DNA of 64,000 nt from Anammoximicrobium sp964486845 (GCA_964486845.1 CAZAQY010000011.1:1-64000); one strand, 5' to 3'. Counted from the stretch's first letter, positions 42,772-52,076 are shown. Program-made: numbers and translations. Notes: generated by a model from the letters alone, not told the origin.

Positions 42772-45700
42772 ATGAAGTCCAGATCTGCGTCGGCCCTTGT
42801 GTTTCTCCTGGTTGCCGTGACCGCCGCTACGTCGGCAGGGGCACAGCCGGCGGCGATGCCGCTGTGCGAGCCCTGGTCGGCCGAGTACGCGGGGGATGAC
42901 GCGACCGGCGACCATGTGATCGGCCTGTGGCAGTTCAACGCGAGTGCGGAGACCGCCGACGCCTCGAAACATGGACACGCGGCGACGCTGCAGGACGCGA
43001 AGATCCATGCCGAGGGCCGGTTCGGCTCTTGCCTGGAGTGCTTTCCCGGCTGGCCCGTGGAGGACAAGGGGCATCGGGCGCAGGTGCCGAACGCGCCGGC
43101 GCTCAGCCCCAACGGCGCATTTACGCTGGAGATGTGGATCAAGCCCAAGGAGCAGTTGAACGACACTTACCCGGAATCGTTCCTGCTGGACAAGAAGTAC
43201 GTGGCCCACGACGACTACCAACTGGTTCTCGGTCCGGCTGCCAAGAACGGCGAACGGCGACTGCACGCCAACCTCGGCTTCGGCAACGATTCGCAGACGT
43301 ACTATTCGCAGCCCGCGCGGTTCGAGCCCGGAAGCTGGCGGCACGTTGCGTTCACGTATGACGGCGCGGGGGTGGGCCGGTTCTACCTGGACGGCCGCTC
43401 CTGGGGCGGAGGCGAGTCTCCCGGCCGCAAGGGCATCAGCGCCGGGCGGCATGCGCTGTCGATCGGCGACCGCATCAGCAGTTACCACCACGGCTTTCCG
43501 GGTTTCATCGATCAGGTGCGGATCACGTCCGGCGTGCGCGAGTTCCGCCGCATGAAACTGGAGCAGGTCTCCGACCGCCGCGTGTTCGTGCGCATGGAGC
43601 CGGACGCGGGGCTGCAGTTGGCCGTGACCAACCTGCAGCGCGAACCGGCGGCGAAGGCCAAGGTCAGCGTGTCCCTGCCAGGGGTTGGCGACAAGGCGTT
43701 CGAACTGACGGACCTCGCCTCCGGCCAGACCCAAGCGATCGAGTACCCGCTCGACACGTCGTTGCGGCCGGACGAGTACGTGTTGACCGCTCAGTTGGAG
43801 TTGCCGGAGCCACAGCCGGAAACGCTGGAGGAACGTCTGACCGTCCGCATCGTGCCGCGGCGGCCGCCGTACCAGTTTCCGGTGCTGATGTGGGGCATCT
43901 ACGGCGGCGTGGATCAGGAGGCCGACCGACTGGAGCGGATCGGCTTCTCGCACGTGCTGGGACTGGGCGCGGATTTCGGGAAAATTTGGGAAGCCAAAGG
44001 CGACGAGCCCGTCGCGGCGGCGGAGCCCGAGACCGTGGCCCGAACGAAACGCATGCTGGACGAAGCGCTGGCTCGGGGCCTGACGGTCGTCGCCAGCTTG
44101 TCGCCCGGCGCGGCGATGGAGGGCCGCACCGAATTGCTGCGCGTGGACCGCGACGGCAAGCCGTACGCGGGCCGCGACAATGTCTGCGGCTTGCTGCCGC
44201 AACTGCAGGACTTCTGCTTCCGCGTCGGCCGGTCGGTGGGGCAGACCTACGGACGGTTTCCCGCCTTTGGCGGAGCGCTGCTGCACACCGAGGTCCGCGA
44301 TGGGGCCCGGCCGTGCTTTCACCCTCAGGACTTGGAAGCCTTCAAACAGCACGCCGGATTTGACATCCCGAAGGAAGTCGCCGGTTCGCGCGGCGTGGAT
44401 TACGCGAAACTGGAGGGCTTTCCCGCTTCGCGCGTCATCCCGGACGATCATCCGCTGCTGACCTACTATCGCTGGTACTGGAAAACGGGCGACGGCTGGA
44501 ACCTGCTCAATTCGCGGCTGCACGAGGGCTTGGCCACGATGGGCCGCCCGGACTTCTGGACGTTTCACGATCCGGCCGTGCGAGTCGCCCGCGTGTACGG
44601 CAGCGGCGGGAGCGCGGACGCCATCAGCCAGTGGACGTACTCGTATCCCGATCCGATCCGCATCGGCGTGGCCACCGACGAACTGCTGGCCATGGCCGCC
44701 GGCGCAGACCGGCCACAGCAAGTGATGAAGATGACGCAGATCATCTGGTACCGCAGCCAGACGGCGCCCGAGCCGAAGACGCCGGCCGACGCGCTGCCCT
44801 ATCGGGCTCAGTGGGAAATGGAACAGCCGGATGCGCCGTTCATCACCATCGCGCCGATGCACCTGCGGGAAGCGTTCTGGACCAAGATGGCGCGGCCGAT
44901 TCGAGGGATCATGTATCACGGTTGGCAATCGCTGGTGCCGTGCGATTCGCCCGGCGGGTACCGGTACACGCACCCGGAGACGCAGCACGAGCTGGCGCGC
45001 CTGATCCGGCAGGTAGTCCGACCGCTGGGGCCGACGCTGCTGCAGGTGCCGGCCGTCAAGAGCGACGTGGCGTTCCTGGAGAGCTTCGCATCCGAGATGT
45101 TCGCCCGCCGCGGCACGTTCGGCTGGGGCGGCGGCTGGACGGGCGACTGTTACCACGTCCTGCAGTACGCCCATCTGCAGCCGGAGATCGTGTTCGACGA
45201 GACGATCGCGGCGCGCGGCTTGGACGGATTCCGCGTGCTGGTGATGCCGGATTGCGACGTCTTGACCGAGACCGTGGCGGCCAAGATCAAAGCGTTTCAG
45301 GCTGCCGGCGGCCTGGTCGTGGGCGACGAGCGGACCTGTCCGGCAATCAAGCCGGACATCCTTCTGCCCGTGGTTCAGCGGACGGCCCGGGCGGAGGCCG
45401 ACAAACAGGCTCTGCAGGCCTGCGCGGCGGAATTGCGGACCAAGCTCGACGCGCGCTACCGCCGCGCGGTGGACACATCGAATCCCGACGTGATCCCCTA
45501 TCTCCGGCGCAGCGGTCAGACGGACTACGTGTTCCTGGTCAACGATCGCCGCGAGTACGGGCAGTACGTGGGACAGCACGCGCTGGTTATGGAGAACGGA
45601 TTGCCCGCCAACGCGACCGTGGCGGTCCAGCGTTCCGGCGGCGCGGTCTACGACCTGGTCAACCACCGGCCGGTGGCGGCGCGCGTCGTCGAGGACCGTT

Positions 45701-46131
45701 TGGGTTTCGCCGCCGCTTTGGGTCCCTGCGACGGCGGGTTGTACATGATCTGTCCGGAACCCATCGCCGCGGTCCGGATCGAGGCGCCGGAGCAGGTCGC
45801 GCGGGGGGCCCAGGCGCGCTGTGTGGTCCGGATCGTGGACGCGGACGACCAGCCGCTGGCCGCCGTCGTGCCCGTGGAAGTCCAGGTGCGCGATCCGGAG
45901 GGTCGGCTGGCGGAGTACAGCGGGGCGTACGGGGCGGCGGACGGTCAGGTGGAGATCGCGCTGGACATCGCGGCCAACGATCCTTTCGGCGTTTGGCAGA
46001 TCGAGGTTCGTGATTTGGCGTCCGGCCAGACCGCCAACGCATACTTCCGCGTGGTTGCTCCGTCGCCCTGGCCCCCGGCCAAAGGCCCGATTCCGGCCAA
46101 GCTCGCCAAACCGGAACAACCCAAGGGATAG
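42772..46131 (+). CDS. Very large secreted LamG-domain glycosidase-like protein
   Basis: This is a 1119-aa exported protein. ATG 42772 has GGAGG upstream and a signal peptide to about residue 25 (SAGAQ). Residues about 45-235 form a concanavalin/LamG-like domain (GLWQFN, SWRHVAFTYDG, RFYLDGRSWG and GFIDQVRI). A linker beta domain follows to about 360, then a probable TIM barrel (FPVLMWGIYGGV at the first strand, FPAFGGALLHTEVRDG, MYHGWQSLV) to about 770. A region resembling a glutamine-amidotransferase-like fold (about 770-860) and C-terminal Ig-like segments end the protein, as seen in GH42-type trimerisation domains. Catalytic residues are not certain. Likely a carbohydrate-active enzyme. 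Confidence 0.75.
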   Translation: MKSRSASALVFLLVAVTAATSAGAQPAAMPLCEPWSAEYAGDDATGDHVIGLWQFNASAETADASKHGHAATLQDAKIHAEGRFGSCLECFPGWPVEDKGHRAQVPNAPALSPNGAFTLEMWIKPKEQLNDTYPESFLLDKKYVAHDDYQLVLGPAAKNGERRLHANLGFGNDSQTYYSQPARFEPGSWRHVAFTYDGAGVGRFYLDGRSWGGGESPGRKGISAGRHALSIGDRISSYHHGFPGFIDQVRITSGVREFRRMKLEQVSDRRVFVRMEPDAGLQLAVTNLQREPAAKAKVSVSLPGVGDKAFELTDLASGQTQAIEYPLDTSLRPDEYVLTAQLELPEPQPETLEERLTVRIVPRRPPYQFPVLMWGIYGGVDQEADRLERIGFSHVLGLGADFGKIWEAKGDEPVAAAEPETVARTKRMLDEALARGLTVVASLSPGAAMEGRTELLRVDRDGKPYAGRDNVCGLLPQLQDFCFRVGRSVGQTYGRFPAFGGALLHTEVRDGARPCFHPQDLEAFKQHAGFDIPKEVAGSRGVDYAKLEGFPASRVIPDDHPLLTYYRWYWKTGDGWNLLNSRLHEGLATMGRPDFWTFHDPAVRVARVYGSGGSADAISQWTYSYPDPIRIGVATDELLAMAAGADRPQQVMKMTQIIWYRSQTAPEPKTPADALPYRAQWEMEQPDAPFITIAPMHLREAFWTKMARPIRGIMYHGWQSLVPCDSPGGYRYTHPETQHELARLIRQVVRPLGPTLLQVPAVKSDVAFLESFASEMFARRGTFGWGGGWTGDCYHVLQYAHLQPEIVFDETIAARGLDGFRVLVMPDCDVLTETVAAKIKAFQAAGGLVVGDERTCPAIKPDILLPVVQRTARAEADKQALQACAAELRTKLDARYRRAVDTSNPDVIPYLRRSGQTDYVFLVNDRREYGQYVGQHALVMENGLPANATVAVQRSGGAVYDLVNHRPVAARVVEDRLGFAAALGPCDGGLYMICPEPIAAVRIEAPEQVARGAQARCVVRIVDADDQPLAAVVPVEVQVRDPEGRLAEYSGAYGAADGQVEIALDIAANDPFGVWQIEVRDLASGQTANAYFRVVAPSPWPPAKGPIPAKLAKPEQPKG

Positions 46132-46264
46132 AGATCGGGCTTGGCAATGCCCTTTACGGCGGCGGGTGACTTGGTTACCATAATTTCGTGGTGATAGTGC
46201 GAAAATCACGTCCGGCGCACAGCCGCTCCAGCGGATCACAGGATCACCGCAGAGGTGGAATCTC

Positions 46265-46642
46265 ATGACGATTTATCGGCGAATCGAAACTTCCGAAGTT
46301 CGCGGCGTCACGGTGGTGAACTTCGTTGAACGGAAGATCCTTGATGCGGCGCAGATCCAGGAGCTGGGCGAAGAACTCCTGCACTTGGTCGACCACGACG
46401 GAAACAAGGACGTGCTGTTGGACTTCGACAAGGTCGAATTCCTGTCCAGTGCAGCCCTGAACAAGCTGATCATTCTGGACAAGAAGATCAAAGCCAAATC
46501 GGGCCAGCTCAGGTTCTGCAACCTGATGCCAGAAATTCGGGAGGTGTTCGTGATCACCCGGCTGAATCAACTGTTTGACATCGTCGATACTCGCGAGAAA
46601 GCGTTGGAAACCCTCAAACGGGCGGCCCCCGCCGCTTCGTAA
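46265..46642 (+). CDS. STAS-domain anti-sigma factor antagonist
   Basis: This 125-aa single STAS domain is of the SpoIIAA/RsbV kind. The phosphorylation site region is VEFLSSAALNKL (58-69); Ser62 corresponds to the phosphorylated Ser of SpoIIAA. Such proteins bind an anti-sigma kinase when unphosphorylated and release a sigma factor, or act in other partner-switching pathways. No intact kinase or sigma factor is adjacent. The next gene, 11 bp downstream, is a small coiled-coil protein that probably belongs to the same transcript. Confidence 0.92.
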   Translation: MTIYRRIETSEVRGVTVVNFVERKILDAAQIQELGEELLHLVDHDGNKDVLLDFDKVEFLSSAALNKLIILDKKIKAKSGQLRFCNLMPEIREVFVITRLNQLFDIVDTREKALETLKRAAPAAS

Positions 46643-46653
46643 TCCGGCCGGTC

Positions 46654-46836
46654 ATGGACAAACGCATCAAGAAAAAGCTGGATACGGTGAATCAGCGCCT
46701 GCAATTGCTCCGACAGGCGTTGGCCGGAGCCAAGCGCCAGAGAGACGAGGCGGGCGAAGTCGAGCGGTTGACCAAACAGATCGCCGACTTGGAAGCCGAA
46801 GCCCAGGAACTCAAGGCCAGCAGCGGCGCGAAGTAG
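46654..46836 (+). CDS. Small coiled-coil protein
   Basis: This is a 60-aa, highly charged protein predicted by eye as one continuous helix with heptad spacing (LDTVNQRLQLLRQALAGA, then EVERLTKQIADLEAEAQEL). It has no signal, membrane or Cys features. It starts 11 bp after the STAS gene and is likely co-transcribed. A role as binding partner of the STAS protein is plausible but only inferred. The regular amphipathic pattern and clean operon position make it a real gene in spite of its size. Confidence 0.75.
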   Translation: MDKRIKKKLDTVNQRLQLLRQALAGAKRQRDEAGEVERLTKQIADLEAEAQELKASSGAK

Positions 46837-46966
46837 GATCCCGCTGCCCTCCCGCCTGCCTTCTGAACCTCGTCGCCAAAGGCAGGTTGCGCGCGTGGTG
46901 CCTGAGGATGACCGGCAGGTCCAGCCCGGCCCGTTGAAAACGCGAGGGTGATCAGGCTGTTGCGAG

Positions 46967-47025
46967 AAGAAGCGGGACAGGTTCGCTTATGTTTGCCGGC
47001 AATAAGCGAACCTGTCCCGCTTCTT
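46967..47025. repeat. 23-bp perfect hairpin truncating a DUF1559 gene
   Basis: Bases 46967-46989 (beginning AAGAAGCGGGACAGG) are an exact reverse complement of 47003-47025, with a 13-base loop, and the right arm is followed by TTTT. Seen from the DUF1559 gene on the minus strand, the element begins where homology to the family ends and supplies the new stop codon. Confidence 0.85.
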
Positions 47026-47619
47026 TTTGCTGTGCGTGTACTTGTAGACGAACATCCCGTTGTTGTTGATCTTCACATTGTCATTGATGCCCTGGCTGGG
47101 CCCGTAGCTGCCGCTCACGAAGGCATAACTGCCGGTCGCCATCGCCAAGTTCGAGACGGCGATGCCGGGCTTGCTGGTGTCCGAGGGGCAAACGAAGACC
47201 GCTGGCCGCGCGGTGACCGCGCCGGCACTGGTGGTAGGCCAGTTGGCCCCGGCGACCGTGGGCCAGGGACTGTTGTTGAAGTCGAACCGCTCGTAGACGG
47301 CCTGCAACTCCAGATAGGGCAGGATCGGTACAAACCCGCTGGTGCCGACCCGCTGATAGTCCGGATTTCCGTTGCGGGGGCCGCTGTTGATCCCGTCGCA
47401 GCCCATGCGGCCGGGAGGGCACGTCTTGAACGCCGAGTTGTAATTCTCCAGCCCCAATCCGATCTGCTTCAGATTATTGCTGCAACTCGACCGCCGCGAC
47501 GATTCGCGTGCGGCCTGAATCGCCGGCAGCAACAACGCTACCAAGATCCCGATGATTGCAATCACCACCAACAATTCGATGGGGGTGAAACCTCGCCATT
47601 TCCGGGACGGACGTCTCAT
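46987..47619 (-). pseudogene. DUF1559 prepilin-like protein, C-terminally truncated
   Basis: From ATG 47619 the product starts with the type IV prepilin-like leader of planctomycete DUF1559 proteins: RGFTPIELLVVIAIIGILVALLLPAIQAARESSRR, the cleavage site lying before FTPIELL. It continues with the expected SCSNNLKQIGLGLENY and a Cys/Pro-rich head. The family normally continues past NNGMFVYKYT with a DITDGTSNT motif and about 80 more residues. Here after NNNGMFVYKYTHS the frame enters a palindromic element (KKKRDRFAYC) and stops, so about a third of the protein is lost. Members are secreted pseudopilin-like proteins of unknown role. Confidence 0.75.
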
Positions 47620-47825
47620 GGCACACCTCGCGCGCACGCCGAGCGACGCCGATTGGCTGGCAGGCGGCATCGCTTCAGCAGGAACAATACATCGATAGGG
47701 GTTATGATTCCCGACAACCCGCTTGAGTATGGGCTGGGCAACCTCGTCAAACAAGAGAGCGCGGGGAAAGGAGGCGGTCAGGGCCGCTCTCGTTCCTCGT
47801 GCTGCCCAACGCGCTTCCTACGCCT

Positions 47826-48956
47826 TCACTCCTCCGCGCCCAGCACGATGCCCACGTTCACTCGGCGTCCTTCCCGCATGACCGTCACCACCGTCTCTTC
47901 GCCGGGCCGCCGGCTTTCGATGGCTGACAGCAGGTCGTCGGCCGATCTGACCGGCTGGCCGTCCACGGCCACGATCAGGTCGGCATAATCGCGGTCGATC
48001 CGGATCTCTTCGTTGACGAACGGGCCGAACCGCCGTTGGTGCTTGATGATCCGGAAACCGCGCAATCCGGCACGCTCCGCCGGTCCGCCGGGCGTCAAGG
48101 TCGCGATGACCAGTCCTTGCTCCGTCTGCAGCACGCGCGTGATGCCCAGGTCCGGGCGGATGACGCGGCCGTTTTGGATCAGTTGCTGAACGACGCGGGA
48201 GATGGTGTTCACGGGGATCGCGAAACCCACGCCCGTGTTCTCGCCGGTGTGGCTGGCGATGGCCGTGTTCATGCCGATCAGACGGCCGCGGCTGTCCAGC
48301 AGCGGGCCGCCGGAGTTCCCGCGATTGAGGGCCGCGTCGATCTGGATGATCGACTTCATCGTCCGGCCGCTGCGGGACGGCAACGAGCGATTCAGGCTGG
48401 AGATGATCCCCGTCGTCATGGTCCGTTCCAAGCCGAACGGATTGCCGATGGCGTACACGTTCTGGCCGACCTTCAGCGGCGAGGAGTCGCCGAACTCGAC
48501 GGGAAACAGCAGTTCGCGCGGAGCGGTAACCCGCAGCACGGCGATGTCGTACACCGGGTCCGCGCCGATCAACTGGGCGTCGTACGTCTCGCCGTTGAAC
48601 AGCGTGACTCTCACTTGCCGGGCGCCCTCGATCACATGGTAGTTCGTGAGCAGGTGGCCGTCTTGGTCGAGCACCGAGCCCGAACCGGCGCCTTCGGAGG
48701 GCGGTTCCGCCATCAGGAACATGTCCGGCCGCACGATCAGCGTCGTGATGTTGACCACGCTGCGGTTCACTCGGTCGTACACCGCGACGTTGACCCGTTC
48801 GAAGGGCGTCAATTCGTCCTGGATCGCCGCTCGCAACGCAGGCGCCGGCGCCTCCTGGGCCGACAACCGGGGCGCGACCGAATGCGTCGTCAACGCCGTG
48901 GACAACAAACCGCCCAGCAGCGAGGAAATCACACAAAGGACGACATATTTCTTCAT
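47826..48956 (-). CDS. HtrA/DegP-type trypsin-like serine protease with PDZ domain
   Basis: This 376-aa periplasmic quality-control protease starts at ATG 48956, giving a signal/anchor segment (residues 4-25). The catalytic triad is intact: H107 in LLTNYHVIEG, D137 in VYDIAVLRV and S215 in NRGNSGGPLL. A PDZ domain follows from about 290 (DLGITRVLQ, GGPAERAGLRG and the binding-loop region ending in VTVMREGRRV). It has a single PDZ, as in DegS/HtrA-type enzymes. It stands alone between a decayed DUF1559 gene and the decay zone. Cell-envelope stress is the likely context. Confidence 0.95.
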   Translation of the reverse strand: MKKYVVLCVISSLLGGLLSTALTTHSVAPRLSAQEAPAPALRAAIQDELTPFERVNVAVYDRVNRSVVNITTLIVRPDMFLMAEPPSEGAGSGSVLDQDGHLLTNYHVIEGARQVRVTLFNGETYDAQLIGADPVYDIAVLRVTAPRELLFPVEFGDSSPLKVGQNVYAIGNPFGLERTMTTGIISSLNRSLPSRSGRTMKSIIQIDAALNRGNSGGPLLDSRGRLIGMNTAIASHTGENTGVGFAIPVNTISRVVQQLIQNGRVIRPDLGITRVLQTEQGLVIATLTPGGPAERAGLRGFRIIKHQRRFGPFVNEEIRIDRDYADLIVAVDGQPVRSADDLLSAIESRRPGEETVVTVMREGRRVNVGIVLGAEE

Positions 48957-49099
48957 AAAACCGACTCCACTGCTCTGGTTCCAACCGGACCTTGGGAAAG
49001 GTCCCCCAGGATAAGAAAAAACGCGTTTGGCCGCCAGCTTGATTGGGGCTCTTGCCCGACCCTTTGGCCGGCGCAGGGGCGCGGGTGCTAGCATAAGGA

Positions 49100-49600
49100 T
49101 CAGTCTGAATTGGGGCCGGACTTCGCAGGTGCTGAGGCCAGGCGGGCGAGCTTGCCGCGGAGAAAGGCCACGCAGCCGGGCACTTGTGCCTCGCTCAGTC
49201 CGTGCAGCAAGAGCGGACCCCGGAAGCCGTAGGCGTGCCGCAGGGAAAGGTAGCGGTCGTAGCCCGGCTTGCCGTGCCCCGCCGCTTCGTGGCCGGCATC
49301 GCCGTCGTGACTGAGATCCTTGGCATGGGCCAAGACAACGTCTCTGCCGACCAGCGCAAACGCCTCACCCAGCACCTCGCTCATACGCGCCAGTTCGCCG
49401 GCATGGAAGATGTTCGCGGCATCGATGGTGACCTTCAGGTGCGGCGAGTCCAGGGATCATCACCGGGTCGGTTTGCAGGAAGCATAGAACGCCGTGGGTT
49501 TGCAAGCTGGGAGTGAGTCGATGATCCGTGGCATCAGCCCGATCACCGCCTTCGTAGGGCAATTGCAGGTTAACGTCGCGGTCCACGGGACGCAAGCGAT
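49100..49600 (-). pseudogene. Sugar phosphate isomerase/epimerase, frameshifted remnant
   Basis: On the minus strand the frame ending at 49100 reads HLKVTIDAANIFHAGELARM, then VLAHAKDL, GFRGPLLLHGLSEAQVPGCV and a tail, the C-terminal quarter of an AP-endonuclease-2-like TIM-barrel epimerase. A TGA lies only five codons upstream of HLKV. The preceding part continues in another frame (VDRDVNLQLPYEGGDRA, to about 49600). The N-terminal half of the protein is absent and the palindromic copy at 49608 begins right after. Start, frame and active-site residues are lost, so this is a pseudogene. Confidence 0.7.
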
Positions 49601-49607
49601 CTCCTTA

Positions 49608-49705
49608 GCGCCGTTCGAGAAATTGCTGTCCGGTGTTTCTTGCCGATCATCACGCGGAATGTGATGGCTACATTGACGAGGCGACAGCTATTTCTCGAAC
49701 GCTGC
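49608..49705. repeat. Palindromic repeat family, copy B (full)
   Basis: Outer arms CGTTCGAGAAAT (49612-49623) and ATTTCTCGAACG (49690-49701) enclose CTGTCCGGTG, a central ATCACGCGGAATGTGAT hairpin and GCGACAGC. It is about 75-80 percent identical by eye to 54821-54918 and shares the core with 36431-36500. It sits between the epimerase remnant and the STAS remnant. Confidence 0.85.
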
Positions 49706-50094
49706 TTGCCAGGATTCCGTCGCCGGCTGCTGCTTCGCCCTTTTTCCCGGCATTCGAGTGTGGTATAAGTCCAGATTGGGCATTTGCTCTTGGCGTCGGC
49801 ATCAACCACACTTCTATTCTTGATTCCGCCAGCACTCCCACCTTCGAAGCGCACTGCCAACAGGCCATCGCACAGGGCGAACGCTCGGTGATTCTCGATT
49901 TCCGGTCTCTGGACTATCTCCGCAGCGCCGGCCTGCGGAGCATTCTGATTGTGGCCAAGTCGATCGGGGCGGCGGGCGGCGAGTTCGCCCCGGCCAACGC
50001 CCGAGGGATGGTGCGGGAAGTGTTCGAGATCTCCGGTTTTCTGGGCATCTTCCGCTGCCTCGGTTCTTTCGGAACGCCGGCAGCCCAGGATTGA
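49633..50094 (+). pseudogene. STAS protein with N-terminus replaced, probably non-functional
   Basis: The C-terminal 85 residues form most of a STAS domain: STPTFEAHCQQAIAQGERSV, DFRSLDYLRSAGLRSI with the phosphorylatable Ser retained, and MVREVFEISGFLGIFR. The expected first two strands are missing. Instead the open frame runs backwards into palindromic copy B, where its nominal start lies; a start nearer the domain (for example GTG 49787) has no good ribosome-binding site. The gene ends 9 bp before a truncated RsbW-like gene. Together they look like a broken partner-switching pair. Confidence 0.65.
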
Positions 50095-50103
50095 GGTGCG
50101 GCC

Positions 50104-50409
50104 GTGGAACGACTCCGCTTACCGGCGAAGCTCTCTTCGCTCACCGGGTTTCGTGAGTTCGTCAATCGTTCCGCCGTGGCGGCCGGCGTGGGGCCGCAAC
50201 TGCTGCCAAGAATCGAACTCGTCCTGGAAGAGCTGCTGGTCAACCACGTGCTGCACGCCTACGGCTCCGGCGAAGGCGACTCGGAAGTGGTCTGTCTTCG
50301 GCGAGAACCGGATTTTTTCTGCCTGGAGGTCATCGACGAGGCACGCCCGGTTGAGCGGCACGCGGACCGACATCGCCGGACAGCGGTCCGCAATCGACCG
50401 GCATCTTAG
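50104..50409 (+). pseudogene. RsbW-type anti-sigma kinase, C-terminally truncated
   Basis: This is a 101-aa frame starting at GTG 50104. Residues about 15-80 match the GHKL/HATPase_c_2 fold of anti-sigma factors: IELVLEELLVNHVLHAY contains the N-box with Asn, and CLEVIDEARPVE is the G1-like strand. After that the frame turns into basic low-complexity (RHADRHRRTAVRNR) and stops, so the ATP lid, G2 box and final strands are lost. Usual length is about 140 aa. It follows the STAS remnant closely, so the two were once an operon controlling a sigma factor. Activity as a kinase is not expected. Confidence 0.65.
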
Positions 50410-50913
50410 ACGTACGTCTCCTCGAGCAGTGCGGCGGCGGTCTCGTTCAGCAGCTCGCGCCGTCGCAGGTCCTCGAATCGTGCCAGCAGGGTCCTGTACA
50501 CCCAGCCGCTGCTTGTCGGCGGCGGTAAAACTCAGCCAGTCGCGGACGTCAGGAAAAGCGAAGATGCTGGGGGGCCTGATCCGCCAGCGGGCGGTCTGGC
50601 GTTTTCTGCAGCGCAGCGCCGATCGGCGCCGCCGTTTCGCGACCACGACCAGGCCGACCGCGTCGCTGCCGGCGGCGTCCAAGCAGGCTTGGACCACCGC
50701 GCTCAGCGGCACGCTGGTCTGCGCGGGGCCCTTATCGAACCGCCGCAAGCGCCGGAAGCCGCCACGTTCCACCGGGCAGTACGCGACTTGGACCGCCGGT
50801 GTCAGCGAGCCCTGCAGGAGCATGTAGTCTGGCTTTTGCGTCCCATCAGCAACCTGGCACACGGCGGCGCCGCCGGCGGCCAGGAACTCGCCCAGACGGT
50901 CCCCTCCGGACAC
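50405..50913 (-). pseudogene. Unidentified protein remnant with several frameshifts
   Basis: Protein-like sequence appears in different minus-strand frames in order. First comes GDRLGEFLAAGGAAVCQVAD, PDYMLLQGSLTPAVQVAYCP and VQACLDAAGSDAVGLVVVA from 50913, then TAAPIGAALQKTPDRPLADQ, then FAFPDVRDWLSFT, and finally GWVYRTLLARFEDLRRRELL and EETYV ending at 50405. At least three frame changes would be needed to join them. I do not recognise the family. It abuts the RsbW remnant tail to tail. Confidence 0.5.
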
Positions 50914-51049
50914 CGCGCCGGCACCCAGAGCGCCCGAGCCGAGTCCCAGGGTCTGGACGGGAAACTCGACCGACCGACACGCCGCCGGCGACGCGCGGCC
51001 GGCCAGCCACTCGGTCGCGTCGCCGAGCCCCTCGAGCCGTAGCGTGGCG

Positions 51050-51311
51050 TTCTTTTGATCGGGCGATAGTTGGTCACGCAGGCAAACGGCGTCCGGGTCT
51101 GTTCACCCTCGATGACATGGACCTGCCCGGCGGCGGCAATCTGGTACACCGCGCCATCCAACAGGACCATCTCACCATCCAGGTCATTGAAGGTCCTGAG
51201 ATCGAAATCTCCATGTTGCTTGATCTCGGCCAGAGGCACATTCCGTTCGAACAGCCCCTCGACGAGCGCATTGACCGGGGCACAAAGATAAATCGAATCG
51301 TTCGTCGTCAT
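51050..51311 (-). pseudogene. Alpha-acetolactate decarboxylase, N-terminal fragment
   Basis: From ATG 51311 the frame reads IYLCAPVNALVEGLFERNVP, then KQHGDFDLRTFNDLDGEMVL and LDGAVYQIA, then TPFACVTNY, the first 85 residues of an acetolactate decarboxylase (BudA/AlsD). That enzyme makes acetoin from acetolactate in the butanediol pathway. The usual 240-aa protein continues with the zinc-binding histidines, but here the frame becomes Arg-rich nonsense after NYRPIKR. The catalytic part is therefore missing. Its partners are not present. Confidence 0.75.
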
Positions 51312-51353
51312 CGCGGTTCCTGTCAACGCGTCAGTGGGGTCGCCGTTCAGATA

Positions 51354-52076
51354 TCAGATGCCGGTCGCTTCACGGGTCGATGTACCCTGTGCGGCCCCGT
51401 TCCGACGAAAGATGACTTCTGCCGGGAGTTCCCTCTCCGCATCGCCGCAGATGACATCCAGCAACTGACCGAGAATCAGGGCCGTCGCACCCCAGATGCG
51501 CCGGTTCTGAAACTCGATGTACGGCGCTTGAAATGATAAACCAGCTCGCACGATCGTGCAAGTTCCGCGGTTTCGCTCGTCCATCAAGTGCGGCAGGGGC
51601 AATTCCAACAATTCTGCGACCTCCCGCGAATCCGGGCGAAACGCCGGCCGCTGCGGAGCGATGGCCGCCAGCGGATGGACCAGGAAATTGCTGGCGTAGA
51701 CGAACACGGGCGGCAACGACCCGAGAATCGTGACCTCGTTCGGAGCGACGCTCAGTTCTTCGTGCAACTCGCGCAGGGCACACGCTTCCGCCGCCTCGCC
51801 CGGTTCTGCGCGGCCGCCGGGCAGACTGATCTGCCCTGGGTGATAGGTCATGGAGGCTGGCCGGAGGATCAGCGGCAGATGCCACTGGCCGCCCGCCGGA
51901 TAGAATAGTGCCACCACGGCCGCCGGCTTCGCATCCGGCCCCGCCGGACCGCGGTGCCGGCCGAAGCTCAGCTGCGGTGCGAACCGCCGGTAGCACGAGG
52001 CCGACCAGGCGTGCGCGGCAAACCGCTCCCGCAGCGATTCTGCAAGTCGAGCGAAGTCTTCCTCGGCGTTTGGCAT
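51354..52076 (-). CDS. Nudix hydrolase, probable CoA pyrophosphatase
   Basis: This 240-aa Nudix enzyme has the complete box G-x5-E-x7-R-E-x-x-E-E at about 87-109 (GGRAEPGEAAEACALRELHEEL, with R102-E103 and E106-E107 binding the metals). The sequence just upstream, LRPASMTYHPGQISLPGG, is the extended UPF0035-type signature of CoA diphosphatases, which split CoA into 3',5'-ADP and phosphopantetheine. The start at 52076 is an ATG. It is the only intact gene between about 49.1 and 52.5 kb. Its neighbours on both sides are remnants. Confidence 0.9.
   Translation of the reverse strand: MPNAEEDFARLAESLRERFAAHAWSASCYRRFAPQLSFGRHRGPAGPDAKPAAVVALFYPAGGQWHLPLILRPASMTYHPGQISLPGGRAEPGEAAEACALRELHEELSVAPNEVTILGSLPPVFVYASNFLVHPLAAIAPQRPAFRPDSREVAELLELPLPHLMDERNRGTCTIVRAGLSFQAPYIEFQNRRIWGATALILGQLLDVICGDAERELPAEVIFRRNGAAQGTSTREATGI

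Noticed and set aside
42694..46266. A 1190-codon open frame on the minus strand opposite the LamG-type protein
   Set aside because: High GC leaves antisense frames open; it lacks a ribosome-binding site, signal and domain motifs, and its composition (His/Arg/Gln rich) mirrors the real gene.
50802..51050. Continuation of the acetolactate decarboxylase frame
   Set aside because: After NYRPIKR the frame is Arg/Ser/Pro rich without the zinc His motif, so it is not counted as coding.
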